From the NCBI RefSeq assembly GCF_002835995.1, contig NZ_PJBZ01000062.1, positions 1 to 49,162 on the forward strand: a stretch of DNA of 49,162 nucleotides, in the 5' to 3' direction. Positions within the stretch are counted from its first letter, which is position 1; every line of letters begins with the position of its first letter. The position numbers and the translations under genes were made by a program. This DNA comes from Psychromonas sp. Urea-02u-13 (GTDB taxonomy: Bacteria > Pseudomonadota > Gammaproteobacteria > Enterobacterales > Psychromonadaceae). Below the pieces are notes generated by a model. It did no database searches, was not told the origin of the DNA, and was given only the letters and a program-made list of their open reading frames with translations. Shown here in pieces: positions 40,056-46,734 of this stretch.

Positions 40056-40105
40056 GAAAAACACCTAAAGAGCCCAGCAATAATAACCACTGAGTTCAGT
40101 AGGTG
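40056..40105 (-). terminator. Probable attenuator inside the toxin gene set
   Basis: Read on the minus strand, CACCTACT-GAACTCAG pairs with CTGGGCTC-TTTAGGTG, with a few mismatches and one wobble, and five T follow. It lies between the 138-residue gene and the 864-residue gene, so it would let the first gene be made in excess while some transcripts read through. Strength is uncertain. Confidence 0.5.
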
Positions 40106-40126
40106 AGAGATCAATCTTGTCGATAA

Positions 40127-40543
40127 TTACAGATTAAGTGGCGCGTGATTAGCTACAACCAGTCTATCTAGAATATAAGTCGGTGTGCGTTGAATAAATT
40201 TTGACAGATCAACGGATATTGGGCCAGTCACTCCAGAACGACACATGATGCCTTTATAAGTACCAACGATCAGTAATTGTGGTGTCGCACCATCCCACTT
40301 CAGTTTTGCTTCTATGTCCAAATCGCTAATATTAATACCGCAGTTGTATGTGCTTGAGGTTAAAATACCATTCTCAATTTGGTAACCGCCAACCAGTGGC
40401 ACAGGTGTTTTATCTACCGGAAAAACAACCGGTGCATTTTCGACTGCGGTATTTGATGGACCAGGGAACACAATGGCATTATTGGCAGCAACCGTCATTG
40501 ATGTCGCAAAAGCCAGTAAACCTAATATTTTAATTGTTTTCAT
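40127..40543 (-). CDS. Small secreted protein, first gene of the toxin set
   Basis: The 138-residue product has a clear signal peptide (MKTIKILGLLAFATSMTVAA). The mature body of about 118 residues is proline/valine-rich at first, then beta-prone, with two cysteines (TYNCGIN, IMCRSG) that could form a disulphide. No family is recognised. Two ATG codons open the frame; the second, at 40543, is better spaced from GGAG. It sits directly below a candidate Fur box and is separated from the 864-residue gene by a probable attenuator. Position suggests a toxin subunit, chaperone or immunity-like role, but nothing in the sequence decides between these. Confidence 0.65.
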   Translation of the reverse strand: MKTIKILGLLAFATSMTVAANNAIVFPGPSNTAVENAPVVFPVDKTPVPLVGGYQIENGILTSSTYNCGINISDLDIEAKLKWDGATPQLLIVGTYKGIMCRSGVTGPISVDLSKFIQRTPTYILDRLVVANHAPLNL

Positions 40544-40565
40544 CATTACTCCGTTAAATACAAAT

Positions 40566-40584
40566 GGGAATGATAATCTATATC
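40566..40584 (-). promoter_or_regulatory. Candidate Fur box at the toxin-set promoter
   Basis: The 19 bases GGGAATGATAATCTATATC match the Fur consensus GATAATGATAATCATTATC at 15 positions. The core also lies in a perfect inverted repeat AATGATA-ATCTA-TATCATT (40569-40587). On the minus strand a possible -35 TTGTTG and -10 TATAGA, 18 bases apart, overlap it. The start codon is about 20 bases away. Iron repression is inferred. Confidence 0.6.
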
Positions 40585-40718
40585 ATTTAAATTTATACAT
40601 CAACAAAGTAACACACACAAAAGAGATCTAGTTCACATAAATGTGCTGTTATTGGCAAGTTTATTTATATTTAATCAGTGTTTTTACGTGAATTTAAGGG
40701 GTTTTTAAGGGCTTTGTT

Positions 40719-40774
40719 GTTAGGAGACTAGTGTTAGGAGATTAGTTTTAGGATATTAGCGTTAGGAAATTAAG
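40719..40774. repeat. Four 14-bp tandem repeats upstream of the toxin set
   Basis: Units GTTAGGAGACTAGT, GTTAGGAGATTAGT, TTTAGGATATTAGC and GTTAGGAAATTAAG follow without gaps. They lie in the 359-base gene-free stretch 40544-40902, about 175 bases upstream of the first toxin-set gene. Apart from these, the Fur box and a weak hairpin (AAGTGAG with CTCACTT, 40857-40883), I see nothing in that stretch. Confidence 0.85.
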
Positions 40775-40902
40775 CTGAAAATAACGAAAGAGAGGAAATG
40801 ACAAATACAGAGGATAAAAACGCTTATATTGATGCTCTGTGCTACGTATTTTATTAAAGTGAGCGTTACTGTATTAACTCACTTAACAGATAATTTCTGT
40901 GG

Positions 40903-42141
40903 CTAATGACTTGTATCATTGAATGATAAACTGGGCAAATGTATCTTAAATTTGACCCCATGTTCATGTTCATGTTCGCACAGACTAATCTGCCCTTTTA
41001 ATTGCATAACAATAATGTTTTGAACCACACTTAAACCTAACCCTAGATTGCTTCCTTTCTCTAGACTAGAAAATGGCATGAATACATCACAAGCCATACT
41101 TTTAGCGATGCCACAGCCATTATCTACATAGGTAATGTCTATGCCATTGTTCAATTTTTCTATGTTAATTACAATTTCATTATCCGATTCACGTCCTAAA
41201 AACCCATGTTCAATTGAGTTATCAACCAACTGAGTAAGCGCATTTTGTAATAGATGTGGAATCGTGATTAAGTGGATTTTTGCAGGTGTATTGAGTATAA
41301 ATTTAACATTATTAGGGTACTGAATTTTAAAAACATTCACCATGCCTTGCAGAAAAATATCAATCATAACCTCTGTTATATTAGATGAAAATTGTGATGA
41401 TATTTGTTTAAAACGATCCACTAAATATGCGGTTTTATTTAAATTCACCTGTATCAGATCGAGGCATGAAGTGGCTGTTTGTTCAAATTCAGTCAGCTGT
41501 TTTTGAGTTAACGTTTTATGATGTAAATTATCTGAAAGCTCAGTAAACACAGTGTTTAATGTGCTTGTCGCTGTAATCGAAATACCCGTTGGTGTATTCA
41601 GCTGATGCGCCATACCACAGATTAATTTTTCTATACAATCTACATTTTGTTGGCTCATTACCTGTCGTTGTAAATCATAGCTATGCAGTTGATTAACGAT
41701 ATTATCTTTTAAATTAAACAGTAATTGGTGGTATTTTGAGTCGAACGTTCTTTCATGATCATCAAGTATACACAGCGTACCAAACTCTTCGCCATCACGA
41801 CTGGTGATTGGCACCCCAAGGTAATAGATTTGATTAAGTTTAATGTCAGGATTTTTATCCCAATCAGGATCTTTTAAGGCATTTTTCACTTCCAGTAGCG
41901 CTTGGGTTTTTACCACTCGCTCACAATACAAACCAGAGCCTTGCAAGACATCGGAATCACCGATCTGATAAGGATTTTTATCGTTTTTGTTTTTAGCAAA
42001 GACTTTAATTTTATCGCAGTCTAACTTCATAATTAACACGCTGGATATATTAAATATATCTGCAATTAAATTAAGTGTCTCAGACCACTGCCCTAGCAAG
42101 TCACTAGAATAATCTGCATTTTCATCGATTGAATCAAACAT
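40903..42141 (-). CDS. Cytoplasmic GAF-domain sensor histidine kinase
   Basis: The 412-residue protein lacks membrane segments. A GAF domain occupies about residues 20-165 (YYLGVPI, FGTLCILDD). The H-box GMAHQLNTPTG carries the phospho-accepting His near residue 179. The ATPase has an N-box QLVDNSIEHGF, a G1 box VDNGCGI, an F-box-like FMPFSS and a G2 box LGLGLSVV. It thus looks catalytically competent. No response regulator is adjacent, so it is an orphan kinase. I take the ATG at 42141, with GAGGG upstream, over a TTG at 42162. Whether it controls the toxin genes downstream on the same strand is unknown. Confidence 0.85.
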   Translation of the reverse strand: MFDSIDENADYSSDLLGQWSETLNLIADIFNISSVLIMKLDCDKIKVFAKNKNDKNPYQIGDSDVLQGSGLYCERVVKTQALLEVKNALKDPDWDKNPDIKLNQIYYLGVPITSRDGEEFGTLCILDDHERTFDSKYHQLLFNLKDNIVNQLHSYDLQRQVMSQQNVDCIEKLICGMAHQLNTPTGISITATSTLNTVFTELSDNLHHKTLTQKQLTEFEQTATSCLDLIQVNLNKTAYLVDRFKQISSQFSSNITEVMIDIFLQGMVNVFKIQYPNNVKFILNTPAKIHLITIPHLLQNALTQLVDNSIEHGFLGRESDNEIVINIEKLNNGIDITYVDNGCGIAKSMACDVFMPFSSLEKGSNLGLGLSVVQNIIVMQLKGQISLCEHEHEHGVKFKIHLPSLSFNDTSH

Positions 42142-42493
42142 CTTAACCACCCTCATTTTCAACGCACTTCATATAACCACTTTACACAGCCATTTTTACT
42201 AATAATAAGCCTATAGAATAATTCTAAGACTTAATGGGGTTATTACCAAGTTCACAGGCAGATAAAAATAGTGATACCCAGTGCATTAAATATATGATTT
42301 TGTATTAGGCAGTGAAAATAAGTGTTATCAAGGCAAGCGTGCAGGAAGTCGTTATTTAAATACTCTATGAGCCACTAATATGTGCAAGACAAAGTGTATT
42401 GTCTGATGCACAATGCAATAACAGTGACGGCCTAGCTTGCCGTACGAATAAAACAATCAACTTAACGCTTTTCAACAACAGTAAGGCTAAAAC
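42142..42493. other. Divergent intergenic region, kinase / marC
   Basis: These 352 bases separate two divergent genes. No gene, clear promoter pair, terminator or repeat was recognised. GTAAGG near 42480 can serve as the marC ribosome-binding site. Confidence 0.5.
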
Positions 42494-43120
42494 ATGAACG
42501 AACTTTATACTCAGATTATCACCGTATTCTTAGGCTTTTTTGCGATAATGAACCCAATAGCAAATACGGCCGCCTTTGCAGGTTTAGCAGGCCACCGAAC
42601 ACATACTGAACAAGTAAAAATCGCCACTAAAGCCCTAGTCACCACCTTTTTTATCATCTGTGCTTTTGCATTATTAGGTAAAGCGATCTTTCATTTATTT
42701 GGAATCACTTTACCTGCATTACGTATCACAGGAGGGATTTTAGTTTTTATTATTGGTTATCACATGCTTAACGGCAATGGCTCAAAATTGCACTCACCAG
42801 AGCAAAATACCGATGCTGATATCGCTATTTCTCCGCTTGCCGTGCCACTACTTGCTGGCCCCGGAACAATTGCAACTGCCATGAATTACTCTTCATCGGG
42901 TAATATTATGGATATCATTGTGGTTATTAGTGTTTTTGCATTATTATGTGTTGTTACCTTCCTGTGCTTTATCTATAGCGCGAAAGTCTTATCACTGCTT
43001 GGCGAAGGTGGATTAACTATAGTCACGCGGTTAATGGGCCTTATTCTTGCTGTTATCGGCACACAGATGTTAATCATCGGTATTAGTAGTCTGTTAGCAA
43101 TACCTTTGAATGTGGGGTGA
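42494..43120 (+). CDS. MarC family (UPF0056) inner-membrane protein
   Basis: The 208-residue protein has six hydrophobic segments. Family motifs are visible: FFAIMNPIANTAAF near residues 16-29 in the first helix, ALRITGGILVFIIGY, and the repeat of the first motif in SPLAVPLLAGPGTIATAM. MarC/YhgN proteins were once linked to multiple antibiotic resistance, a role not supported later, so function is unknown. It is monocistronic with its own terminator. Confidence 0.9.
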   Translation: MNELYTQIITVFLGFFAIMNPIANTAAFAGLAGHRTHTEQVKIATKALVTTFFIICAFALLGKAIFHLFGITLPALRITGGILVFIIGYHMLNGNGSKLHSPEQNTDADIAISPLAVPLLAGPGTIATAMNYSSSGNIMDIIVVISVFALLCVVTFLCFIYSAKVLSLLGEGGLTIVTRLMGLILAVIGTQMLIIGISSLLAIPLNVG

Positions 43121-43162
43121 TAGTTAGCTTTTAGCTTCGAGCTGTCAGCTGTCAGTAAAATC

Positions 43163-43187
43163 AAAAAAGGAGCCTTTGGCTCCTTTT
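43163..43187 (+). terminator. Intrinsic terminator of marC
   Basis: AAAAGGAGCC and GGCTCCTTTT form a stem around TTT followed by T. It is nearly identical, with its left flank, to the terminator at 35812-35841. Confidence 0.88.
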
Positions 43188-43493
43188 TACTTTCTAGTTT
43201 GCTGCTGTTGTGGAAGATAAATTCTGTTCACTGAATTGAAGTGAAGTGAAGTGAAGTGAACCTATTCAATATTCTCTCATTGGTTTTATGATCGAAAATT
43301 GCTTACTAAGCTAAGTCGCTTTCGCCCACATTACGACTTAGAAACCTACCAATTAGAGTGTTATTCTAATTAGGACTTTGCTCATTTTTAGCTTATCGAT
43401 TTTATCTGAGATCTTAAAATTCACGTTTAAAATCCAGTCCTCACTAGCTTGAAATACAGCTCTTTATATATAGCAGAGTAATAATTTTCGGAT
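43188..43493. other. Gene-free stretch with GTGAA microrepeat
   Basis: No gene is seen. GTGAA is repeated four times at 43241-43260 after a related TTGAA. AATTAGA and TCTAATT form a small hairpin near 43355-43375. The right part is downstream sequence of the minus-strand gene at 43494. Confidence 0.6.
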
Positions 43494-43841
43494 CTATTCA
43501 ATAATAAAATACATAGAAAACATAAGAGCAAAAAAAGCTACTGATGAAAGGCAGTAATACCATGCTAATGTAGTATCTTTTTTTCTCGCATATTTTTTAA
43601 CCAAATCTTCGTTTATTAAAGAAACTTCTTGTGCTTTTTTTTGCACAATAGTCATCGCATAAAGCACAACTCTCATACCAACCCCTTTATCCCATTCTGC
43701 GCATGTTTCACCGGCAGCCTTTATGCTTTTATCAATAAAACGCACTGTGATACGGTTAAAAATAAACGTAGCAATTGCCCAATTAAAAAAGGCACAAACC
43801 GATACTATATATAAATAATCAATAAGTGTTAATTCCGGCAT
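43494..43841 (-). CDS. Small membrane protein, probable immunity partner
   Basis: The 115-residue protein has a membrane segment near residues 7-28 and another near 92-114, with a charged cytoplasmic or periplasmic middle. It starts 7 bases after the stop of the glycine-rich toxin-like fragment, with AGGTG as ribosome-binding site. A small two-segment membrane protein directly after a membrane-active toxin tail is the usual layout of an immunity gene. No homologue is recognised, so this rests on context alone. Confidence 0.55.
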   Translation of the reverse strand: MPELTLIDYLYIVSVCAFFNWAIATFIFNRITVRFIDKSIKAAGETCAEWDKGVGMRVVLYAMTIVQKKAQEVSLINEDLVKKYARKKDTTLAWYYCLSSVAFFALMFSMYFIIE

Positions 43842-43848
43842 ATATCAC

Positions 43849-44181
43849 CTATAAAGTATTCAGGAATGAGCCAACATCATATGCTTTATTTGCAACTCCT
43901 TGACCGAAAGCGTCACCAGCAACTCCAGCAGCGTAACCGGCTGACAATCCTACGCCAATGACAATAACCCAACCAAGTGGTGTTGAAGCTAATGCGAGAC
44001 CAAGTACAAATTTTGCAGCAGCGCCCCCCAGTACCATTGCCCCAGCGGCTCCAAATCCAAACCCTGCGGTTTGTACTGCTACTTTTTTTTGCCAATTCCC
44101 ACCAGACTGGTAGCTATTATACACTCCTTTGGTACGTAATCCGGAAGTAAGGACATCCCTTTCTGAAGTAAAACAGGACAT
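43849..44181 (-). pseudogene. C-terminal remnant of a glycine-rich membrane (toxin-like) protein
   Basis: The frame encodes 110 residues. From about residue 25 on it is a glycine/alanine-rich pair of membrane-spanning stretches (GFGFGAAGAMVLGGAA, ASTPLGWVIVIGVGLSAGY) with a short polar end. This resembles the pore-forming tails of polymorphic or type VI effectors. The first 15 or so codons are simply read from REP repeats of the neighbouring RAYT element, and no spaced ribosome-binding site precedes the ATG. I therefore think the N-terminal part of a larger gene was lost when the element landed. Whether the remnant is translated is unknown. Confidence 0.55.
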
Positions 44182-44189
44182 CCCTTTCT
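44149..44189. repeat. REP-type repeats at left end of RAYT element
   Basis: AGGACATCCCTTTCT occurs twice in direct orientation (44150-44164 and 44175-44189). Its inverse counterpart GGGTGTCCT occurs in the 58-bp repeats right of the transposase. The 190 bases from here to the transposase stop hold no gene beyond a 10-codon frame at 44286 with a good ribosome-binding site. Confidence 0.75.
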
Positions 44190-44378
44190 TGATTCGGCGA
44201 TATTAATGAAAAATAGCTTTCTGAAATAGATAACAACAAACGAAATGCCTGTTTATTCACTAAAAATATTGAGGGAGAAGATAAAATGAGGAAAATACAT
44301 GAGATTGATGATTTATAGGCACAATAAACTTAAGTGAGGCACTCATCATGTGTGTTATTAAATCTTACTCTTAAAAAA

Positions 44379-45371
44379 TCAGTGGTAAATTTGTCGTAAC
44401 TTGTTCTGACCCGATATCCACTTTTTACCCGTATGCGAGGCAAACAACGCGAGTTCTTCCAATGACCCGACGGCACCATGATATTCTTTACCGAAATCAT
44501 TGGCTAAACTCAGCCAGGTGTCGTTATCTAACCCAAGTGATATTAATAAAGCAGGCGCTTGTGATGATATTGCACCTCGCTTACCTTCGCGAATAATGCG
44601 GCCAGTCCAATCAACAAGTTCGAGGTAATCGATTAAGGTAAAATGAATACCCTGTGCTTCATCTTGATGCTCTGCGCCGATGAATTTTACCAATCGCGTA
44701 TTTTCAACTTCATGGCTCTTTTCTGTTTCATTTGATTTGTTATGAATACGTTCAAAAACAGAGGTATATTCCGATTTATCAACACTTGATGCCATCTTAG
44801 CGCGGATAGGATTCAAATCGACATACGCCATGCAGGTTAATAATGCGTTCTCATCAAGCAAGGCTTGAGATTTGAATCGCCCTTCCCAGAAGCGCCCCTT
44901 GCATTTATCTTCTTTATTCGCTTTGACAGCGATAAATTCATTTAGACAACGCATGAACCAAGAAATACTCGATAAACGTTTACGCCACTTTGCAATAATT
45001 TCAAGCGCGGCTTCTTTTTGAATATCTGATGTTAACTCGCCTTTTTGCCAGCGCACTACAAGCGGTGAAAGCGTATAGATTTGACTCCAACGCACACATA
45101 TTTCATCATCAGAGCAGGTTAACGATGCCTCTTCATTGACATATAAAACAAGGTGGTAGTGATTGGACATGATGGCATAAGCACACACTTCAATTGAAAA
45201 AACATGCGTTAAGTGGCGAATGCGATCTATCATCCACTGGCGACGGTGCTCGAAACTTTGTCCTGAATATTTATCATTACCACACAAAAAAGCACGACGT
45301 ACACAACGGGATATACAATGGTAATAAGGGGTATCAGCAAGTGAAATTAACATATCGCGGGATTGTGTCAT
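44379..45371 (-). CDS. REP-associated tyrosine transposase (RAYT), Y1/HUH family
   Basis: RAYTs are single-copy, IS200-like HUH endonucleases that nick and spread REP palindromes. The 330 residues show the N-terminal core PYYHCISRCVRRAFLC, the metal-binding HUH in MSNHYHLVLYV (residues 68-78) and the catalytic tyrosine in CMAYVDLNPIRAKM near residue 189. A longer C-terminal domain follows, as in the larger RAYT groups. GGAGG lies just before the ATG. GGAYRYCC-type repeats flank it on both sides in inverted orientation, supporting an intact REP-RAYT unit. Confidence 0.92.
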   Translation of the reverse strand: MTQSRDMLISLADTPYYHCISRCVRRAFLCGNDKYSGQSFEHRRQWMIDRIRHLTHVFSIEVCAYAIMSNHYHLVLYVNEEASLTCSDDEICVRWSQIYTLSPLVVRWQKGELTSDIQKEAALEIIAKWRKRLSSISWFMRCLNEFIAVKANKEDKCKGRFWEGRFKSQALLDENALLTCMAYVDLNPIRAKMASSVDKSEYTSVFERIHNKSNETEKSHEVENTRLVKFIGAEHQDEAQGIHFTLIDYLELVDWTGRIIREGKRGAISSQAPALLISLGLDNDTWLSLANDFGKEYHGAVGSLEELALFASHTGKKWISGQNKLRQIYH

Positions 45372-45400
45372 AAAGCCTCCAAGGGAAATCTATGTTTTTC

Positions 45401-45458
45401 ATTTAACCATAGATTACTCTTGAAGCTCAGTCAAAAAGATGCGGGTGTCCTCTATTGC
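45401..45458. repeat. 58-bp direct repeat, copy A
   Basis: This 58-bp segment upstream of the RAYT gene contains GATGCGGGTGTCCTCTATTG. It recurs at 45686-45743 with one mismatch (AGATTAC versus AGGTTAC). The GGGTGTCCT core is the inverted counterpart of the REP repeats at 44149-44189. Confidence 0.95.
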
Positions 45459-45640
45459 AACATTTTGAAGGTGTTTATCACATTCAAACTTTGAACAATT
45501 ACATGATGCGTTGGAAGTCTTGGCTTAAGCGATTTTGTGGTGTTGGCACAGACTATTTGGAGAATTATCTAAGTTGGTTTCGATTTATGACACAAAATAA
45601 AGAACATTCCGATCAGGCCTGGGTTGAATATGCACTTTGA
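45459..45640 (+). pseudogene. C-terminal fragment of IS1595 (ISXO2-like) transposase
   Basis: About 60 codons match the end of IS1595-family DDE transposases: EGVYHIQTLNNYMMRWKSW and FCGVGTDYLENYLSWFRF, then a native-looking stop. The rest of the transposase is missing. Similarity begins immediately at the boundary of 58-bp repeat copy A, so the REP unit appears joined to or inserted within this IS. Confidence 0.8.
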
Positions 45641-45685
45641 AATTAACTAGAAAATGCAACCAACACTCAAATACAACAGCGCCTT

Positions 45686-45743
45686 ATTTAACCATAGGTT
45701 ACTCTTGAAGCTCAGTCAAAAAGATGCGGGTGTCCTCTATTGC
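45686..45743. repeat. 58-bp direct repeat, copy B
   Basis: Same as copy A at 57 of 58 positions. It ends 5 bases before the stop codon of the nuclease-like cassette gene, in the place where that gene's attC should begin. Confidence 0.95.
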
Positions 45744-45748
45744 GTTCT

Positions 45749-46621
45749 TTATACTAGCTGACTCAATACATTATTATTAAATAAATAATCTATTTCTGTT
45801 CTTTCACAGCCAACAACATATAAAGAATGACAATTAATAATCTGGTCTCTATTTTCAGATTGAGATTGAATTAGCCCAATATTACTGATGCTAAAAATAA
45901 CACCTAAAACTCGTTTGTTTACAGATTCTTTAGTTTTCTCTTTATACTTAAGAGCAAAAGATTTAAGTACTAATTGCGTAGCTTTTTCAAAAGCTTCAAC
46001 GTTTTCATAAACTTTTACACAATCGTCAGTAATAATTAAATCTGTAACATCAATCGCTACATAGGCAATTTTATCTTTCTTACTGCTACCAATTCTTTTA
46101 ATAATTTGTTTGTTGGCGTATTTAATCCTTTTAGCTAATTGAGACTCGGACTTTAAACGCTTGCATTCAATGAATACTGTTTTATCGTAAGCTTTTACTA
46201 CAACATCACAGTCACCAGAAACATCGACTTCAAAACCAGCTTTAATAAATTTTGAGGCTATGGACAGCTCATATAGATAATTTCGTGATGGGTCTTTACA
46301 CTCTATATTTTTTTCTCTGTAATGAGTTCCAGATGCGATTTTTTTTATTTTGTCAAAAATAACTTCATTTGGATACTCTCTAAAGACTTTACAAACGCGC
46401 AAAAAATCATCAACTTCTTTATGAATTAATATGTATTTCCGATATTCCGCTAACGTTTCTATTTTTTCTTTTGAGTTTAAATGTTTTTTATAAAATGCTA
46501 TTCGAGTCGGTGAAACGTTTATTCCTAAGGTATTATGCATCCAATCAATAACAGAACTTAAGTCTGCATTGACTAAATTTGGCTCTCTAAGTAATAAACC
46601 TGATTGTTTTGTTAAAAGCAC
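45749..46621 (-). CDS. Integron cassette gene: PD-(D/E)XK nuclease-like protein
   Basis: The 290-residue protein has a restriction-endonuclease-like core in its middle. YELSIASKFIKAGFEVDV supplies the leading Glu, GDCDVVVKA the Asp, and VFIECKRLKS the E-x-K, near residues 115-160. This is the arrangement of PD-(D/E)XK phosphodiesterases. The N-terminal 110 residues are helical and unrecognised. The start is GTG at 46621 with GGAG upstream, just inside the preceding attC boundary. Role unknown; defence or DNA processing is plausible for a cassette gene. Its own attC is lost, replaced by the 58-bp repeat. Confidence 0.72.
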   Translation of the reverse strand: MLLTKQSGLLLREPNLVNADLSSVIDWMHNTLGINVSPTRIAFYKKHLNSKEKIETLAEYRKYILIHKEVDDFLRVCKVFREYPNEVIFDKIKKIASGTHYREKNIECKDPSRNYLYELSIASKFIKAGFEVDVSGDCDVVVKAYDKTVFIECKRLKSESQLAKRIKYANKQIIKRIGSSKKDKIAYVAIDVTDLIITDDCVKVYENVEAFEKATQLVLKSFALKYKEKTKESVNKRVLGVIFSISNIGLIQSQSENRDQIINCHSLYVVGCERTEIDYLFNNNVLSQLV

Positions 46622-46638
46622 AGGACTCCCGAAAAATA

Positions 46639-46733
46639 TAACGCCACGTTAAGCGGCAAAAAATTGTTGGCTAAAATATTGAATAGAGTAAAAATAGCCA
46701 ACGTATTTTTTGTCCGTTTGAACGCCTTATAGC
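46639..46733 (-). other. attC recombination site 1
   Basis: About 95 bases, strongly self-complementary. In gene orientation it begins GCTATAAGGCGTT and ends AACGTGGCGTTATA, with an inner pair GTTGGCTA and TAGCCAAC. Simple R boxes (TAA...GTTA) and imperfect palindromy match integron attC sites. It directly follows the stop of the GIY-YIG-like gene. Confidence 0.85.
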
Positions 46734-46734
46734 A

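Noticed and set aside
40857-40883. Terminator for the GAF histidine kinase
   Set aside because: The 7-bp stem AAGTGAG/CTCACTT has a large loop and no proper T-run on the minus strand.
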